Assembly (NCBI GenBank): GCA_025677825.1
Contig: JAIXMO010000003.1
Location: 620,001-684,000 of the forward strand
Direction: 5' to 3'
Length of the DNA stretch: 64,000 bases
DNA from: Helicostylum pulchrum
Taxonomy: Eukaryota > Mucoromycota > Mucoromycetes > Mucorales > Mucoraceae
In this document: one piece after another, positions 1 through 10,670 of the stretch
Numbering within the stretch: position 1 is the stretch's first letter
Layout: each line of letters begins with the position of its first letter
The notes under the pieces: generated by a model
Databases searched by the model: none
What the model was told of the DNA's origin: nothing
The model's input: the letters and a program-made list of their open reading frames with translations, nothing else
Made by a program: the position numbers and the translations under genes

Positions 1-955
1 ATCAAGAGCTCGATGATTACTCTGTACGTGTTGTACGTCGATGGTCTGATGATGTACGTAGACCTACCAACGGTATTGCCGTTTTACAATACCAACAGCC
101 TATTTCTCGTTTCGACCACCCTTCTTTAGGTGTAGGCTCTCGAGGAGTGTTAAGGTTTAAGAGACCAGCCGTGATTCAACCTCCTAGCATTCACCCTGTA
201 TTTGAAAAGGCGGAATCAGAAGCACCGTATTGGATCTGGCAAGAACTTGAACCATTGTACGGTGTAGATCCAACAGTAAAAAAACCAGCAAGTAGAACGA
301 TCAAACTTCGAAGTGTGGATCGTCGTTTACCCGACGGAACTACAAGATGGCAGGTTAACGGTGTTGCTTACACAGAGGAAATGGGATCTAAACAGCAACC
401 TGTTCTTTATAATGTTTTGAACAAGACACGTCAATTGCCTGGAAGATACAATACAGCTCATACGAACGGTTATGACCCTAACCTTCGAACATATCCCATT
501 AAACATTTCGAAATTGTAGATATCGTTATACAAACTACTCATATGCCTGGTGAACCTTGTCGTAGTCACCCGTGGCACACACATGGTCACTCTCATTGGG
601 AGATTGCAAACGGCAAAGGAGAATATACCGAAGAGCGTGATGGAAATATAAGAAATATAAACTCACCCATCTTAAAGGATATAACCATGATATACCCTAA
701 TGTCGATCCTGATCTATTTACCAAGGATGGTGAAAAAGTAACCAGCCCTGTAGGTTGCGGTTGGTCAAAGATTCGCATTGTAGCTGTAAGTTTCTTTGAA
801 AAAAAAATCACTAAAAAAATAAATATACTAAAATGATTTGTAACGTATAGGATAATCCTGGCATATGGGCTGTCCATTGTCATAATACCCCTCACATGTT
901 GATGGGAATGATGGTCGCTTTAGAAGAAGCACCAGAACTTATATCTAGACCGTAA
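1..955 (+). CDS. Multicopper oxidase (laccase/ascorbate-oxidase-like), C-terminal part
   Basis: This is a 5'-truncated gene; the frame is open from the left edge. Exons read as <1-785 and 851-955, with a 65-nt phase-0 intron. The third cupredoxin domain is visible. 'HPWHTHGHSHW' supplies the first His ligands of the trinuclear and type 1 copper sites. After the intron, 'HCHNTPHMLMGMM' carries the HCH...H...M pattern that completes the type 3/type 1 sites. The Met four residues after the last His is the expected axial position. Such enzymes oxidise phenols or Fe(II) and reduce O2 to water; most fungal ones are secreted or membrane-tethered. No C-terminal membrane segment follows the stop, so this one does not look like an Fet3-type anchored ferroxidase. 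Substrate cannot be decided from this part. Confidence 0.9.
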
Positions 956-1073
956 TTTGTTAAAAATAAAATTTATTAAACTATATTACGTATTCTTTTT
1001 TTTTGCGAGTTGCATATGCGCGCGTGTGTGTGTGTGTGTGTGTGTGTGTATAAGCGTGTATGTTTTTCTCAAT

Positions 1074-1516
1074 CTATTGACCACCACGAAGAGCCAAAAC
1101 TAAATGAAGAACAGAACCACCTTCGATACCGTATTGACTGGCTGTCATTTCATCAGCCCTAGATACAAGATAAAATACTTTTTAATAACAACCCTTCCCT
1201 CCCGTTGAACCCTAAAATATACTTACATTTGCTTTCCACTATAAATTAAACGTTGTTGAGGGGGAGGAATACCTTCCTTTTCTTCTACACGTTCCTTAAT
1301 ACGGGAGATCTTATCATTAGGTTCAATATCGATTTCAATCTATTTTTCAATAACACTATAAATAAGCAATTTCTATATTTATACAACTTTTTATATATAT
1401 ATATGTATACCTCTTTTCCGGTCAAGGTCTGAAAACAAAACATAAAAGTCAGTTTGTGTGTACAGATTAATACGGGATGTTGTTCGATTTTACCATACCT
1501 TTACTTTAACAAGCAT
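1074..1516 (-). CDS. rub1: NEDD8/Rub1 ubiquitin-like modifier precursor
   Basis: Four exons: 1499-1516, 1411-1428, 1227-1339 and 1074-1158 encode 77 residues. The sequence starts 'MLVKVKTLTGKEIEIDIEP' and ends '[13 protein letters not shown]', diagnostic of NEDD8 rather than ubiquitin (ubiquitin ends LRLRGG; NEDD8 has Ala at that position). The precursor has a single residue after the Gly-Gly, so a protease must remove one Gln before conjugation to cullins. Exons 1 and 2 are each exactly 18 nt and encode six residues apiece, which is why conventional ORF calling misses this gene. Splice sites are canonical (GTATGG, GTATAC, GTAAGT donors) and the frame closes perfectly. Every block matches the family. 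Confidence 0.93.
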
Positions 1517-1868
1517 TTTGAATTAAATATTAAAATAAGATAAAGAGGGTATTGGTGTTGGGGCGCGTTCGAAAAAACGGGTCTCTAACAAAGAAATGCA
1601 CGGTCACACTTGCGTCATTTACCAGCCAATGCACCACAGATTTCATTGTGAAGACGATGCGAACAAATGCTTCTAGCCACGTAAAATTGATCTTGGATCG
1701 ATTGACTTTCCGTTTGTTAAAAAAGTAAGCGTACTTCTTTTTTTAGGCCCTTTAAATAGATATGTTTATATAAGATTGGTTTATTATAGTCTCAATATAT
1801 GAGTGTAACAGTAGTAAAGTACAAATTCAGGTACTCATTGTACTTTATTTGGACGTAAAAAAATATCA

Positions 1869-2168
1869 CTAAAATAAATTGGGTGAAACTCTAAAGACCA
1901 CAAAGTCTTCTTTGATTTCTTTCTTCTTTCTCCCAGTCGTTACTGGACTGACTAGATGAGCTAGAATCATCTTGTTACGTTGATATTCCTGCATTAATGT
2001 TACAAAAAAGGCAAGTCAGGTTTTTTTTCTCTTGAAATCAAACATTCTATCAAATGTAAACGTCAACTGGGTTTTAATACTAGGACTTACAGTGTATGCG
2101 ATTAAACCCTCTCCCCCCCCCTAATAATGTGATACACGGCATCTTTCTTTTTTCATTCCAGCAGCCAT
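1869..2168 (-). pseudogene. Possible small two-exon gene with an in-frame TAG, unrecognised
   Basis: Exon 2 (1869-1988) is a clean 39-codon frame ending in TAG, preceded by a good acceptor (TTAATGCAG). Its residues include 'KMILAHLVSPVTTGRKKK'. A matching phase-0 donor (GTAAGT) closes an upstream frame at 2091-2168 that starts with ATG GCT GCT. That first exon has an in-frame TAG just before a run of nine G, so either the gene is broken or its true first exon lies elsewhere. I do not recognise the product. It could be a decayed gene or the 3' end of a small gene with a different 5' exon. Confidence 0.3.
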
Positions 2169-2384
2169 TTTGATTATCAGAACGATGTATCTCTAAAAAT
2201 AAATAAACTAAGTATCATATATCAAAACTAAGTATCCTTTTTATGTATGAAACTGATACTTCCGTCTTCTTCTTGCTTAATACAGAGATATACTTAATTA
2301 CGAGAAAGAAAGAAAAAAAAGAAGTATCTATTTGTTTGATAAATTTATAGTAGAATAAGTATTAGTTTGTGTAAGTTTTTTAAA

Positions 2385-2627
2385 TTATTTTGACTTCATA
2401 AATCCATCTTCAAACTTTTTTGAAGCGTTTACTAGGCCAACATAGCCACCATGGAATTGCAAAGCAAGCTTCAGAGATTCATTTCCATCGTATACTATAA
2501 TGTCTTGACTTGATCGATGGTATGGGTGAGCTACTGTTTTTGTCTTACTGATACTTTTGATTATCTTTTGTGGAAGTTTCAAAACTTCTTTTATTTCTGT
2601 GGCCTTAAACCAGGCCACTTCAAATTT
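2385..2627 (-). pseudogene. Coding fragment, possibly BRO-N/KilA-N-like
   Basis: An open frame of about 80 codons has no ATG at its 5' end; a TAA sits immediately upstream. It reads '[11 protein letters not shown]', then an Ile/Lys-rich stretch, '[17 protein letters not shown]', and ends at TAA. The '[10 protein letters not shown]...' pattern resembles the start of BRO-N/KilA-N type DNA-binding domains ('F.A.DV..vLgy'), but this is a weak by-eye resemblance. No convincing upstream exon was found. It is most likely a remnant of an accessory or transferred gene. Confidence 0.3.
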
Positions 2628-2630
2628 TTA

Positions 2631-3701
2631 GTGAAGCTTTTCAGGATATGATTCATAGTACAGAGTAAAAATTAACCTCTACTTTTTTATGCTTAATTAA
2701 AATATTATCCAAATTGTCTCTTTTTTTTTTTTTTTTTTTTTTTTGATAAAGTATCACATCAATAAAATGGATAATGGGGCAGCAAAAAACGACTACAAAC
2801 TAAGTTATAACTTGAAGGCATCATAAAACCGATATGGCTTGATATTTTGCGAAGGAAATTTGCATTGTTACAAAAATTGGGGTTTCTCTGTGAAGTATGG
2901 GAGAAGCTTTGAATTAACCGGCCCCAAAAACCATTTGGAGTATCCTAACCCGACAAAAGCTTTTGATTGTGCGGTGATATTAGTCTTTGGACTGGTCTTG
3001 TTGCCTTTAATTGACTGCCCTTGCCGTCTAATTTTTTTTTCTTAGTTTTCCTACCCTGACTACTTTGGCCGAAAGGTGATATGGTTCTCTTTATTTAGAT
3101 CTTTGTATTAGTTAATTTTTAAGTTGATCAAACTCTATTTCGGGTCCTTGCGAGAAAGTTTACTTTGCAAGTTTTTTTTTTAAAAAAACGCAGTTGATGA
3201 CCCCCAAAGAAAACAAATAAAACCATTGGCTTGTTACAGCTGTACTTTTTCTTGGGGGGAAAAAATGTAATGGCCCCAAAATGAAGAATATAAGCCAATA
3301 AAAATAATGCGCTAACTGACTTAAAAAAAAACTGATAAACTGGTCGATTTTCACGAATAAGATTATGGCGTGCGAGGAGAATTAAACGTATGCATTTAAC
3401 AAACAATGCAATTATAAGCATGTAATTTTCTTTTTCTTTAAAAAAAGTAACAAGTAGTTACCATTACAATGGCCAAGATGAACAAGGGGTACAGCCCACC
3501 CCCCTGGTTGGATATAACAATTGTACATACTCTTTTTTTTGTCTCAGACAAAGGGCGATGCTATTTATGTAACAATCTAATTTATTTCTGTTACATACCC
3601 CACACAAAATCGGGTTCCTATTGGTAAAAAAATAAAAAAATAAACGAAAGATATTATTTCCCTTTTTCTTTTACCCTCTTCTTATAAATATAATAAACGA
3701 C
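2631..3701. other. Gene-poor interval
   Basis: There is a 21-bp T run near 2721-2744 and other homopolymers. Only short spurious frames are present, none with splice-supported extension. The last ~100 bp before 3702 (CT-rich, then TATAAATATAATAAAC) look like the promoter and leader of the lipase gene. Confidence 0.6.
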
Positions 3702-5063
3702 ATGACACTACTGTCATTGACACAATTAACAAACCAGCTTCGTAACTCGTTATTTAACAAACAAGCTTCAGTTACCACTTTATTACCGAGTAAAAAGAAG
3801 AAAGTAGTAAAGAAAGAAAGGTCCGAGATAGTTGTTTATCCTCGTCGTATCAAAGCCATCGAAAAAATTGTTACTTTGGCAACTGCCACCACAACAACAG
3901 CTAACACAAAAACAACAACTACAATAAATACGACAGTGAAAAAAAATAATAACGATGCATTAACAGGAGGTATTTCAGGTCTCGATATGCCTGTGACACC
4001 ACACTATGTTCCTCCTCGAGCACCTATTGTATTATGTCATGGATTATACGGGTTTGATAAGATAGGACCGGATGCATTACCGCTATTACAAGTACAGTAT
4101 TGGGGCGGTATAGAAGACGCTTTAGCTAAATTAGGAGCTAAAGTGATTGTAACAAAAGTTCCTTCCACTGGAAGTATATTAGAAAGAGCTCAAACTTTAC
4201 ACTCTATTTTGAACTCTATATTAGAAGGAAGTGATGTGAATTTTATTGCACATTCGATGGTAGATATTTGTTTTATAAAAACCCAACTACCCTATAAATA
4301 ACAAAATAATATAAATTATAGGGTGGATTGGATTGTAGATACTTAATATCACATATAAAAGATAAACCATACCGAGTGAATTCATTAACGACTATATCTA
4401 CACCACACAGAGGATCGCCTGTCATGGATTGGTTTCGAGATAATGTGGGAGTAGGTATGGCGGGAGCAATTCTTGCAAATGCAGCTAACGATAAGTTATT
4501 AAAGACGACATCATTTATGGAGCCGTCCTCCTATGCAGCAGAAAAGTTTAATCAACAAAACCTGTTAAAATGGGCCATATTAAAAAGCACACCTAAACTA
4601 GATCCAGTGATGAAAAAATTGATTGGGTTAGTGGATACAAGAGCCTATGCTAATTTAACCACGGATTATTGCACAAATTCTTTTAATCCAAATACACCAA
4701 ATGATCCAAGTGTAAGCTATTATTCGTACGGTGCCAATGCATCATTTCCAAATTGGTCATTATTAAATATGCCTTCGAAATGGATAAAAGATAGGGAAGG
4801 AATGAATGATGGACTTGTCAGTGTGAACAGTGCAAAGTGGGGTAAATACATAAAAACCTTAGACGCGGATCATTGGGACCTTAATGGACAAAGGTTAGTG
4901 TAACAATCAAATGTAAATATATGTCATTATTGATGTCATAATCTCTCTTTTCTTTATTAGATATCGATGGAGGCACACTCGACCATTTCTAGACAAGACT
5001 AGGTTTAACACAATAGACTTTTATATGGAAATGGCAACACACTTGTACCAACAAGGACACTAA
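3702..5063 (+). CDS. tgl2: Mitochondrial triacylglycerol lipase Tgl2 homologue
   Basis: Exons 3702-4259, 4322-4893 and 4961-5063 encode 410 residues. The alpha/beta-hydrolase core starts near residue 110 with 'PIVLCHGLYGFD'. The nucleophile elbow 'AHSMGGLDCRYL' is split by intron 1. 'TTISTPHRGSP', 'NDGLVSVNSAKWG' and 'DADHWDLNG' follow, giving a plausible Ser-Asp-His triad. These blocks match yeast Tgl2 closely in order and wording. The N-terminal 60 residues are rich in Leu, Lys and Arg with few acids, consistent with import into mitochondria; a Thr/Lys linker precedes the core. Tgl2 hydrolyses short and medium chain glycerides. Function is inferred from family resemblance. Confidence 0.9.
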
Positions 5064-5219
5064 AAAAAAAGCTTTGTAATCGGGCGTTTAATAATAGTTT
5101 TCCCTTAATCCCCTTTCCTCTCTCTCTCTTATAAATATTCGCGAGTTGTACAACAACTGAAAAAAAAACCCTTTTTTTCTTTCTTTTTTCTTTTTTTTTT
5201 AAACAGTAAAAAAAAAACC

Positions 5220-7016
5220 ATGTCTTTACACTTTAAAAAGAAGGGAGGAAAAGAACGTCAAACTTCTGCCGATAATTATGGTTCACAAAGCTTTGAAGAA
5301 GATGAGTATGCTAAAGTCATTGAAGGAATAAAAAGAATCTATAAACAAAAAATTAAGCCTGTGGAAGTAACTTATAACTTTGAAGGTGAAAAAAAAAGAC
5401 CATTTTTTTTTTCTTTATACTCATCTCCTTTATAAAAATAAAAAAAATAGGTTTTCATTCTGCACCTTTAACTGATTCTGATATTGAAGCAAAACCAATT
5501 GTACTCCTTATTGGTCAATATTCTACTGTAAGTTACAATTTGAAAAAAAAAGTTCCTCAAAAAAGCTAAACAAAAATTTAGGGTAAAACAACATTTATTC
5601 GTTATTTGTTAGATAAATCATACCCTGGTGAACATATTGGAGTGGAACCCACCACAGACAGATTTGTATCTGTCATGCACGGTTCAGAAGAACGAGTGAT
5701 TCCCGGTAACGCAGCTGCTGTAAACCAAGATTTACCATTTAGAGGTTTAAACCGATTTGGTCAAGCGTTTCTTTCGAGATTCCAAGTATCTCAAACCAAC
5801 TCGCCTGTATTAGAGAACATGACGATTATTGATACACCTGGTATCTTGGCTGGTGATAAACAGTTAACTGAACGTGGTTACGATTTCACGCAAGTGATTG
5901 AATGGTTTGCAGAAAGAGCCGATTTAATTTTGTTAATGTTTGATTCCCATAAACTTGATATCTCCAACGAGTTCAAGTTGGCTATTCATAGTTTAAAGGG
6001 ACAAGAAGAAAAGGTACGAGTAGTGTTAAATAAGAGTGATATGGTGAGTCAGCAGCAATTGATGCGTGTGTATGGCGCTATGATGTGGTCCCTTGGTAAA
6101 GTTGTACAGACACCCGAGACCATGCGTGTATACTTGTCTTCGTTCTGGACTGAAAAGCCTCCAAATTGCTTTGAAGACTGTCGTGAATTGATTGAAGCAG
6201 AGTCAAAGGATTTGTTGCGAGACTTGAAGGAACTGAGAAGAAATGCTGCTATTCGAAAGATTAATGAGATTGTTAAACGTGCTCGTTTAGCTCGAGTCCA
6301 CGCTTTAATTATCAGTCATTTAAAAAAGGAAATGCCCGCCATGTTTGGTAAAAAGAAGAAGCAAGATGCTTTGCTGAATAACTTGGGCGCTGAATTCATA
6401 AAGATTCAACAACGGTATCATTTACCTGCTGGCGATTTCCCTAATCCAGAAAGGTTCAAGCAAAATTTAGCTCATTATGATATGGATAAGTTCAAGTCAC
6501 TCAAGGATGATTTAATTGAACGTGTGGATGAGGTATGTTTTATGTGATACGTTAAAAAAAAAAAGTCAACTAATTTTCTCTTTGTATGTGTAGGCACTCT
6601 CGAATGATCTTCCTAAATTAATGTCTCAATTCCCTACCATGAACCCTGAACTTAACAAAAGTGAAAGAAACCCATTTGCCGAAGAAGGAGCAGGAGGTAT
6701 GCCTGGACCTGGAGAAATCCCACCTTCTTACTGGCAATTTGATTCCATTGATAAGAACATGTACTTGCCTAAATTCAACCAACTTGGTCCTCGCGAGGGT
6801 AAGGTATCTGGTGCAGACGTTAAGCCTATTCTAATGGAAAGTGGTTTACCCAATGAACAATTGGCACAAATTTGGAGATTAGCCGATTTTGATAATGATG
6901 GTTATATGGATATGGATGAATTTTCTATTGCTATGCATTTAATTAAGGCCGTACAAAATGGTGCTCAATTACCCGATAAGTTACCTGCTACTTTAATGCC
7001 CAACAGAAAGTTTTAA
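5220..7016 (+). CDS. EHD-family dynamin-like ATPase (EH domain protein)
   Basis: Exons 5220-5385, 5451-5527, 5582-6532 and 6594-7016 encode 538 residues, the usual EHD length. The P-loop 'GQYSTGKTTF' lies near residues 77-86, split by intron 2. 'DTPG' lies near 165 and 'LNKSD' near 229. A helical region follows, then a C-terminal EH domain from about 440 with an EF-hand loop 'DFDNDGYMDMDEF' near 497. EHD proteins bind ATP, oligomerise on curved membranes and act in endocytic recycling, recruiting NPF-motif partners through the EH domain. 'KSERNPFAEEGAG' just before the EH domain contains an NPF motif, as in animal EHDs. Ascomycete yeasts mostly lack this family, so its presence fits an early-diverging fungus. 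Confidence 0.94.
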
Positions 7017-7127
7017 TTCCCCTCCCCCACGCACGCACGCACGCACACACATCTTTTTACAATTTAATAACATAATATTTTTTTATATTTCAACTTGTTT
7101 TTTTTATTATATATGCGCATCTCATTT

Positions 7128-8159
7128 TTATGATACAGAGACTAACCAAGCGATAATAAGATAAAAGAGGAAGAGAGGGTATACCTAAATAAAAACGTCT
7201 TTAGTAACTTTTTTTTTCTATATGCATATAATAACTTACGGCTAAGGCACGTCTATTACTCAAATGTGCTTTCGATTCAGATAAAAATCCAACCGAAGCA
7301 AATGTAGACCATCCAAATGCAATCAAAGAACCAGGTATTCTAAACCAAACATTTTTGACGAAAATAGCAATAGTAGCTACTACAACCAAAGGAAACAAAC
7401 AGTATCCAATAACACAAACTGATTGAAAGAATGAACTATATGTACCTGTTAGCTTTACAATTGTTCCTAGCTCTCTCTTTCTCTTTTTACTTACACAGAT
7501 CCGCCAAGTAACTTGGCATTCAAGGTAACAATAGCAGCACCTACCCACACAATAACAAATACACCAGTAAAGATAGGTACGGATTGAGCCGCAGGTCCAT
7601 TTGTACTTAATATACTACACACGAAAAAAGAAATTGTGAGTGAATTTTTTTTTAGAGTGCGCATAAAAGAGAGTACTTACATGGCTAAAGCTAAACATAA
7701 AATAAGAGGTCCCCATAAATCCCAGTCTTTTAATACACTACGGTCACCTTTAGGGTGTAATACTTGTTGTAACTTTCTTCCTACTTGTTTTACATCACGA
7801 AGCTAGCAAAAAAAAAAATATACGTTAGTATAAAATATGAATGTGTATAGGAGGGTATTTACAATAGTGACAGAGACAGGTTCGTCTAATGTATCTTCAC
7901 CAGTATAAACAGGGTTATAAGTTGTACTCTCAGGTTCATTAGGTACGTGAGATGAAGAGCCAATGGATCCAGTCAAATTAGCAAAAGGGTTTATAAAAGG
8001 TTGTTGTTGTTGTTGCTGTTGTTGTTTAGTAGCAGATTGACCAGTTAAATCAACGTCAGGTTCAATGCTTGTATCATGTTGATAAAAGTCAAAAGTATCT
8101 TCTGGACGCGCAAAAGGGTTATCGTACAGTTGCTGTTGCTGCTGAGAGTGTGATAGCAT
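7128..8159 (-). CDS. yip4: Yip1-domain Golgi membrane protein (YIPF6/Yip4-like)
   Basis: Six exons read as 7863-8159, 7681-7802, 7495-7614, 7240-7435 and 7128-7184, where 7863-8159 is the first exon; the model therefore has five coding exons and 263 residues. The N-terminal ~100 residues are hydrophilic with two Gln runs and repeated 'NPFA' motifs. The rest is a Yip1 domain: 'DWDLWGPL', 'LNAKLLGG', 'SFFQSVCVIGYCLFPL' and five hydrophobic segments, ending in 'YPLFLFYLIIAWLV'. The family interacts with Rab GTPases and shapes Golgi membranes. 'SFFQSVCVIGYC' and the terminal 'ALAVYP' pattern point to YIPF6/Yip4 rather than YIPF5/Yip1. The start lies 199 bp from the divergent kinase gene, so the two share an upstream region. 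Confidence 0.88.
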
Positions 8160-8358
8160 TTTATTTTATTTTTGCACAAAAAAAGAAAAAAAGAAAAGAA
8201 TTGCTCAGTAAAACGGTGGTTCCGCTATTTATTCATTGGTAGGTTAAATGTTCTACCTTCCCCCTTCCCTTTTTCCATGCCGCAAAAGGAATTAAATAAA
8301 AAAGGGCTTTTCTTCTCTCTTTCTTCTTCCTTTTTTTTTGTTACCCGGGGAAAGAATT

Positions 8359-10334
8359 ATGAATATTTTGACAAAGAATACTTCATTATTGTTGAAACAA
8401 AGTAGGATACCTTCCACTCGGTTCTATCGAACGACGACAAGAAAAGTTGGAGCAGGAAAGAAGTGGTTACTGGTTGGAAGCACAGTGTGTTGCGGAGGGT
8501 TAGGATTCAGTTGGTACGAATCAGACGCTCAAGCTCGACATGTCGCAGTTGCTTTACAGCGCATGAGTATTGCCACAAAGATCGGTATAAGTGTAGCAGT
8601 CGATTACAAGCTGACGCAATCGAGAACTTATGATTCAGATGAAGAAAGAACCAAAGCAAAGCAACAGTGCGATTTAAGGTGTGCCGAAAGAGTATTGGTT
8701 GGATTACAAAAGTTGGGAGGTATCTATGTTAAATTGGGGCAGCATGTATCTGCCATGACATATATTCTGCCGATGGAATGGACAAATACACTAGCTCCTT
8801 TACAGGACAGATGCGATCCAACTTCGGCTGAAGATATCGAAAAGTTGTTTATAACAGATTATGGATTACCGATAGACCAAGTGTTTGAAGAATTCGATTG
8901 GAAACCGTTGGGTGTTGCTTCGTTAGCACAGGTACATAAAGCTAGGTTGAAGAAGGAGCATCATACGGAGGACGCAAGCGATGATTGGGTTGCAGTTAAA
9001 TTTCAGCACCCTCGTTTAGACAACTTTTGTAAAATTGATTTGCAGACTGTAACACTGATTATTCGTTCGATCAAGCGAATCTTTCCCGATTTCGGGTTTG
9101 AGTGGATCTTGCAAGAGATGCAGGAATCGCTTCCTCAGGAAATGAATTTTGAGCGTGAGGCCGCTAATTCGTTTCAGTTAACGAAGAATTTTGAATATGA
9201 AAAAGAACATTATCGTACTGCTTTAGTTGTACCTGGTGTCGTATGGGCAAAGAGAAGAATTTTAGTGATGGAATGTAAGTGTTGCGGTTTTTATTTAGAT
9301 TGGTGGAGATTATTGATCAAGTTTTTTTTTTTAGTTATTGAAGGAGGTCGAGTGGATGATTTTAATTATATGAAGAAACATGGTATCGATCCCAGTCAAG
9401 TCTCGACTGAAATTACTGAAATTTTTTCGAAAATGATGTTTTTGGATGGGTAAAGAATCTTAAATAGTTGCAGTCGGAAACAAGGTACTAATATAGCATT
9501 TTTTGTTTGTTGGGGTTTATAGGTTTGTTCATTGTGATCCCCGTAAGTTTAATATGTATAATTTATCAAGACTATAACTAATTATTTTTTTAAAAAAAAA
9601 AAGATCCTGGAAACGTCCTTATTAGACCTGCCAAAGACCCCAAATCAAGATTCAAATTCGATGTAGTCTTACTCGATCATGGACTTTACCGTACCTTAAC
9701 TGAAGAGCTTCGCACCAACTACGCACACTTGTGGACATCTTTAATTCGAGGCGATGAAGACGGTATTCGTAAATATTCACTTCTTGTTGGATGTCGCCCT
9801 GAATCCCATCGCTTATTCGCCTCACTATTAACCGGTCGTGAATGGTCAACTATTTCCTCTGCTGACCTTTCTTCTGACAGAACAGATACAGAAATCAACC
9901 GTGTGACGGGTCGTGCTAAAGGATTTATTGTACGCATCTACGATATTTTAGAAACTTTACCGCGTATCGTACTCTTGCTGCTTAAAACCAGTGATTTGTT
10001 AAGAGGATTGGATGAGACGTTAAGGGCCTCTCATGATAAGTACATGACGTATGCATTGATGGGTAGGTTCTGTGCAGAGGCTGTATGGAACGACGCTAAA
10101 TCCAACTTGATGGCACGTATTAAACAATCACCAACCTGGATCACTAGCTGGTCTTTGATCAAGGATCTTGTATATGCTTGGTGGGAATATAAAAGCTTAG
10201 AAGTTGGGTTACGATTATATCAGTTACAATCTAATACACGTGAAAAATGGCAACTGTTATGGAATCACGGGCAAAAGCAACAACAATTATTACTAGACAA
10301 CTCGTTAGATGCTAAAACCTCATTAGAAATTTAA
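8359..10334 (+). CDS. mcp2: ABC1/UbiB-type atypical kinase, ADCK1/Mcp2-like
   Basis: Exons 8359-9274, 9335-9449, 9523-9542 and 9604-10334 encode 593 residues. I use the ATG at 8359 rather than upstream in-frame codons because it gives a mitochondrial-type N-terminus (Arg/Thr-rich, then a hydrophobic segment near residues 40-55). UbiB hallmarks are present: 'GGIYVKLGQH' (KxGQ motif), 'PLGVASLAQVHKA' (Ala-rich loop), 'VAVKFQHP' (the ATP-binding Lys), 'HCDPHPGN' and 'LLDHGLYR' (metal-binding Asp). The wording matches ADCK1/Mcp2, the inner-membrane member linked to mitochondrial lipid homeostasis, rather than Coq8. The third exon is only 20 nt and encodes the catalytic-loop residues GFVHCDP, with both junctions inside codons. 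Confidence 0.92.
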
Positions 10335-10670
10335 AAATATAGACTTTTTTTTACTCTTACATTATTATGTATAATTTTATCCAAACGTAATCCCCTCACA
10401 CTAGAAAATATAGAAATAAACTTTGTCGATAAATCCTGTTTAGACGCATCATAGTCAATTCACCTTTTGTATAAAGTAATGTTGTCAGATACCAACTTTT
10501 TATGTAAAGTTATTTTGGTCACGATGATGTCCAAGATAAAAATTTAATCACTTCTAGCTTTGGTAGTTATATTTTATCCAAAGTAGTAACAGCTGGAGAG
10601 GGCACTATTATTACGTACAAGGTGCAATAAATCTTTTTTTTTTTTAATTGTGAAAAGAAAAAGAGGTAAT
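10335..10670. other. Convergent intergenic spacer
   Basis: This is the 3' region between two convergent genes. It is AT-rich with no coding frame, RNA gene or repeat that I can recognise. Confidence 0.6.

Noticed and set aside
1560..1720. Short frames on both strands and a GTTCGAA string upstream of rub1
   Set aside because: No start, splice-supported extension or fold; best explained as promoter sequence of rub1.
3128..3421. 97-codon minus-strand frame with hydrophobic composition
   Set aside because: Hydrophobicity comes from A/T runs (Phe/Lys/Leu codons); no family pattern or splice logic.
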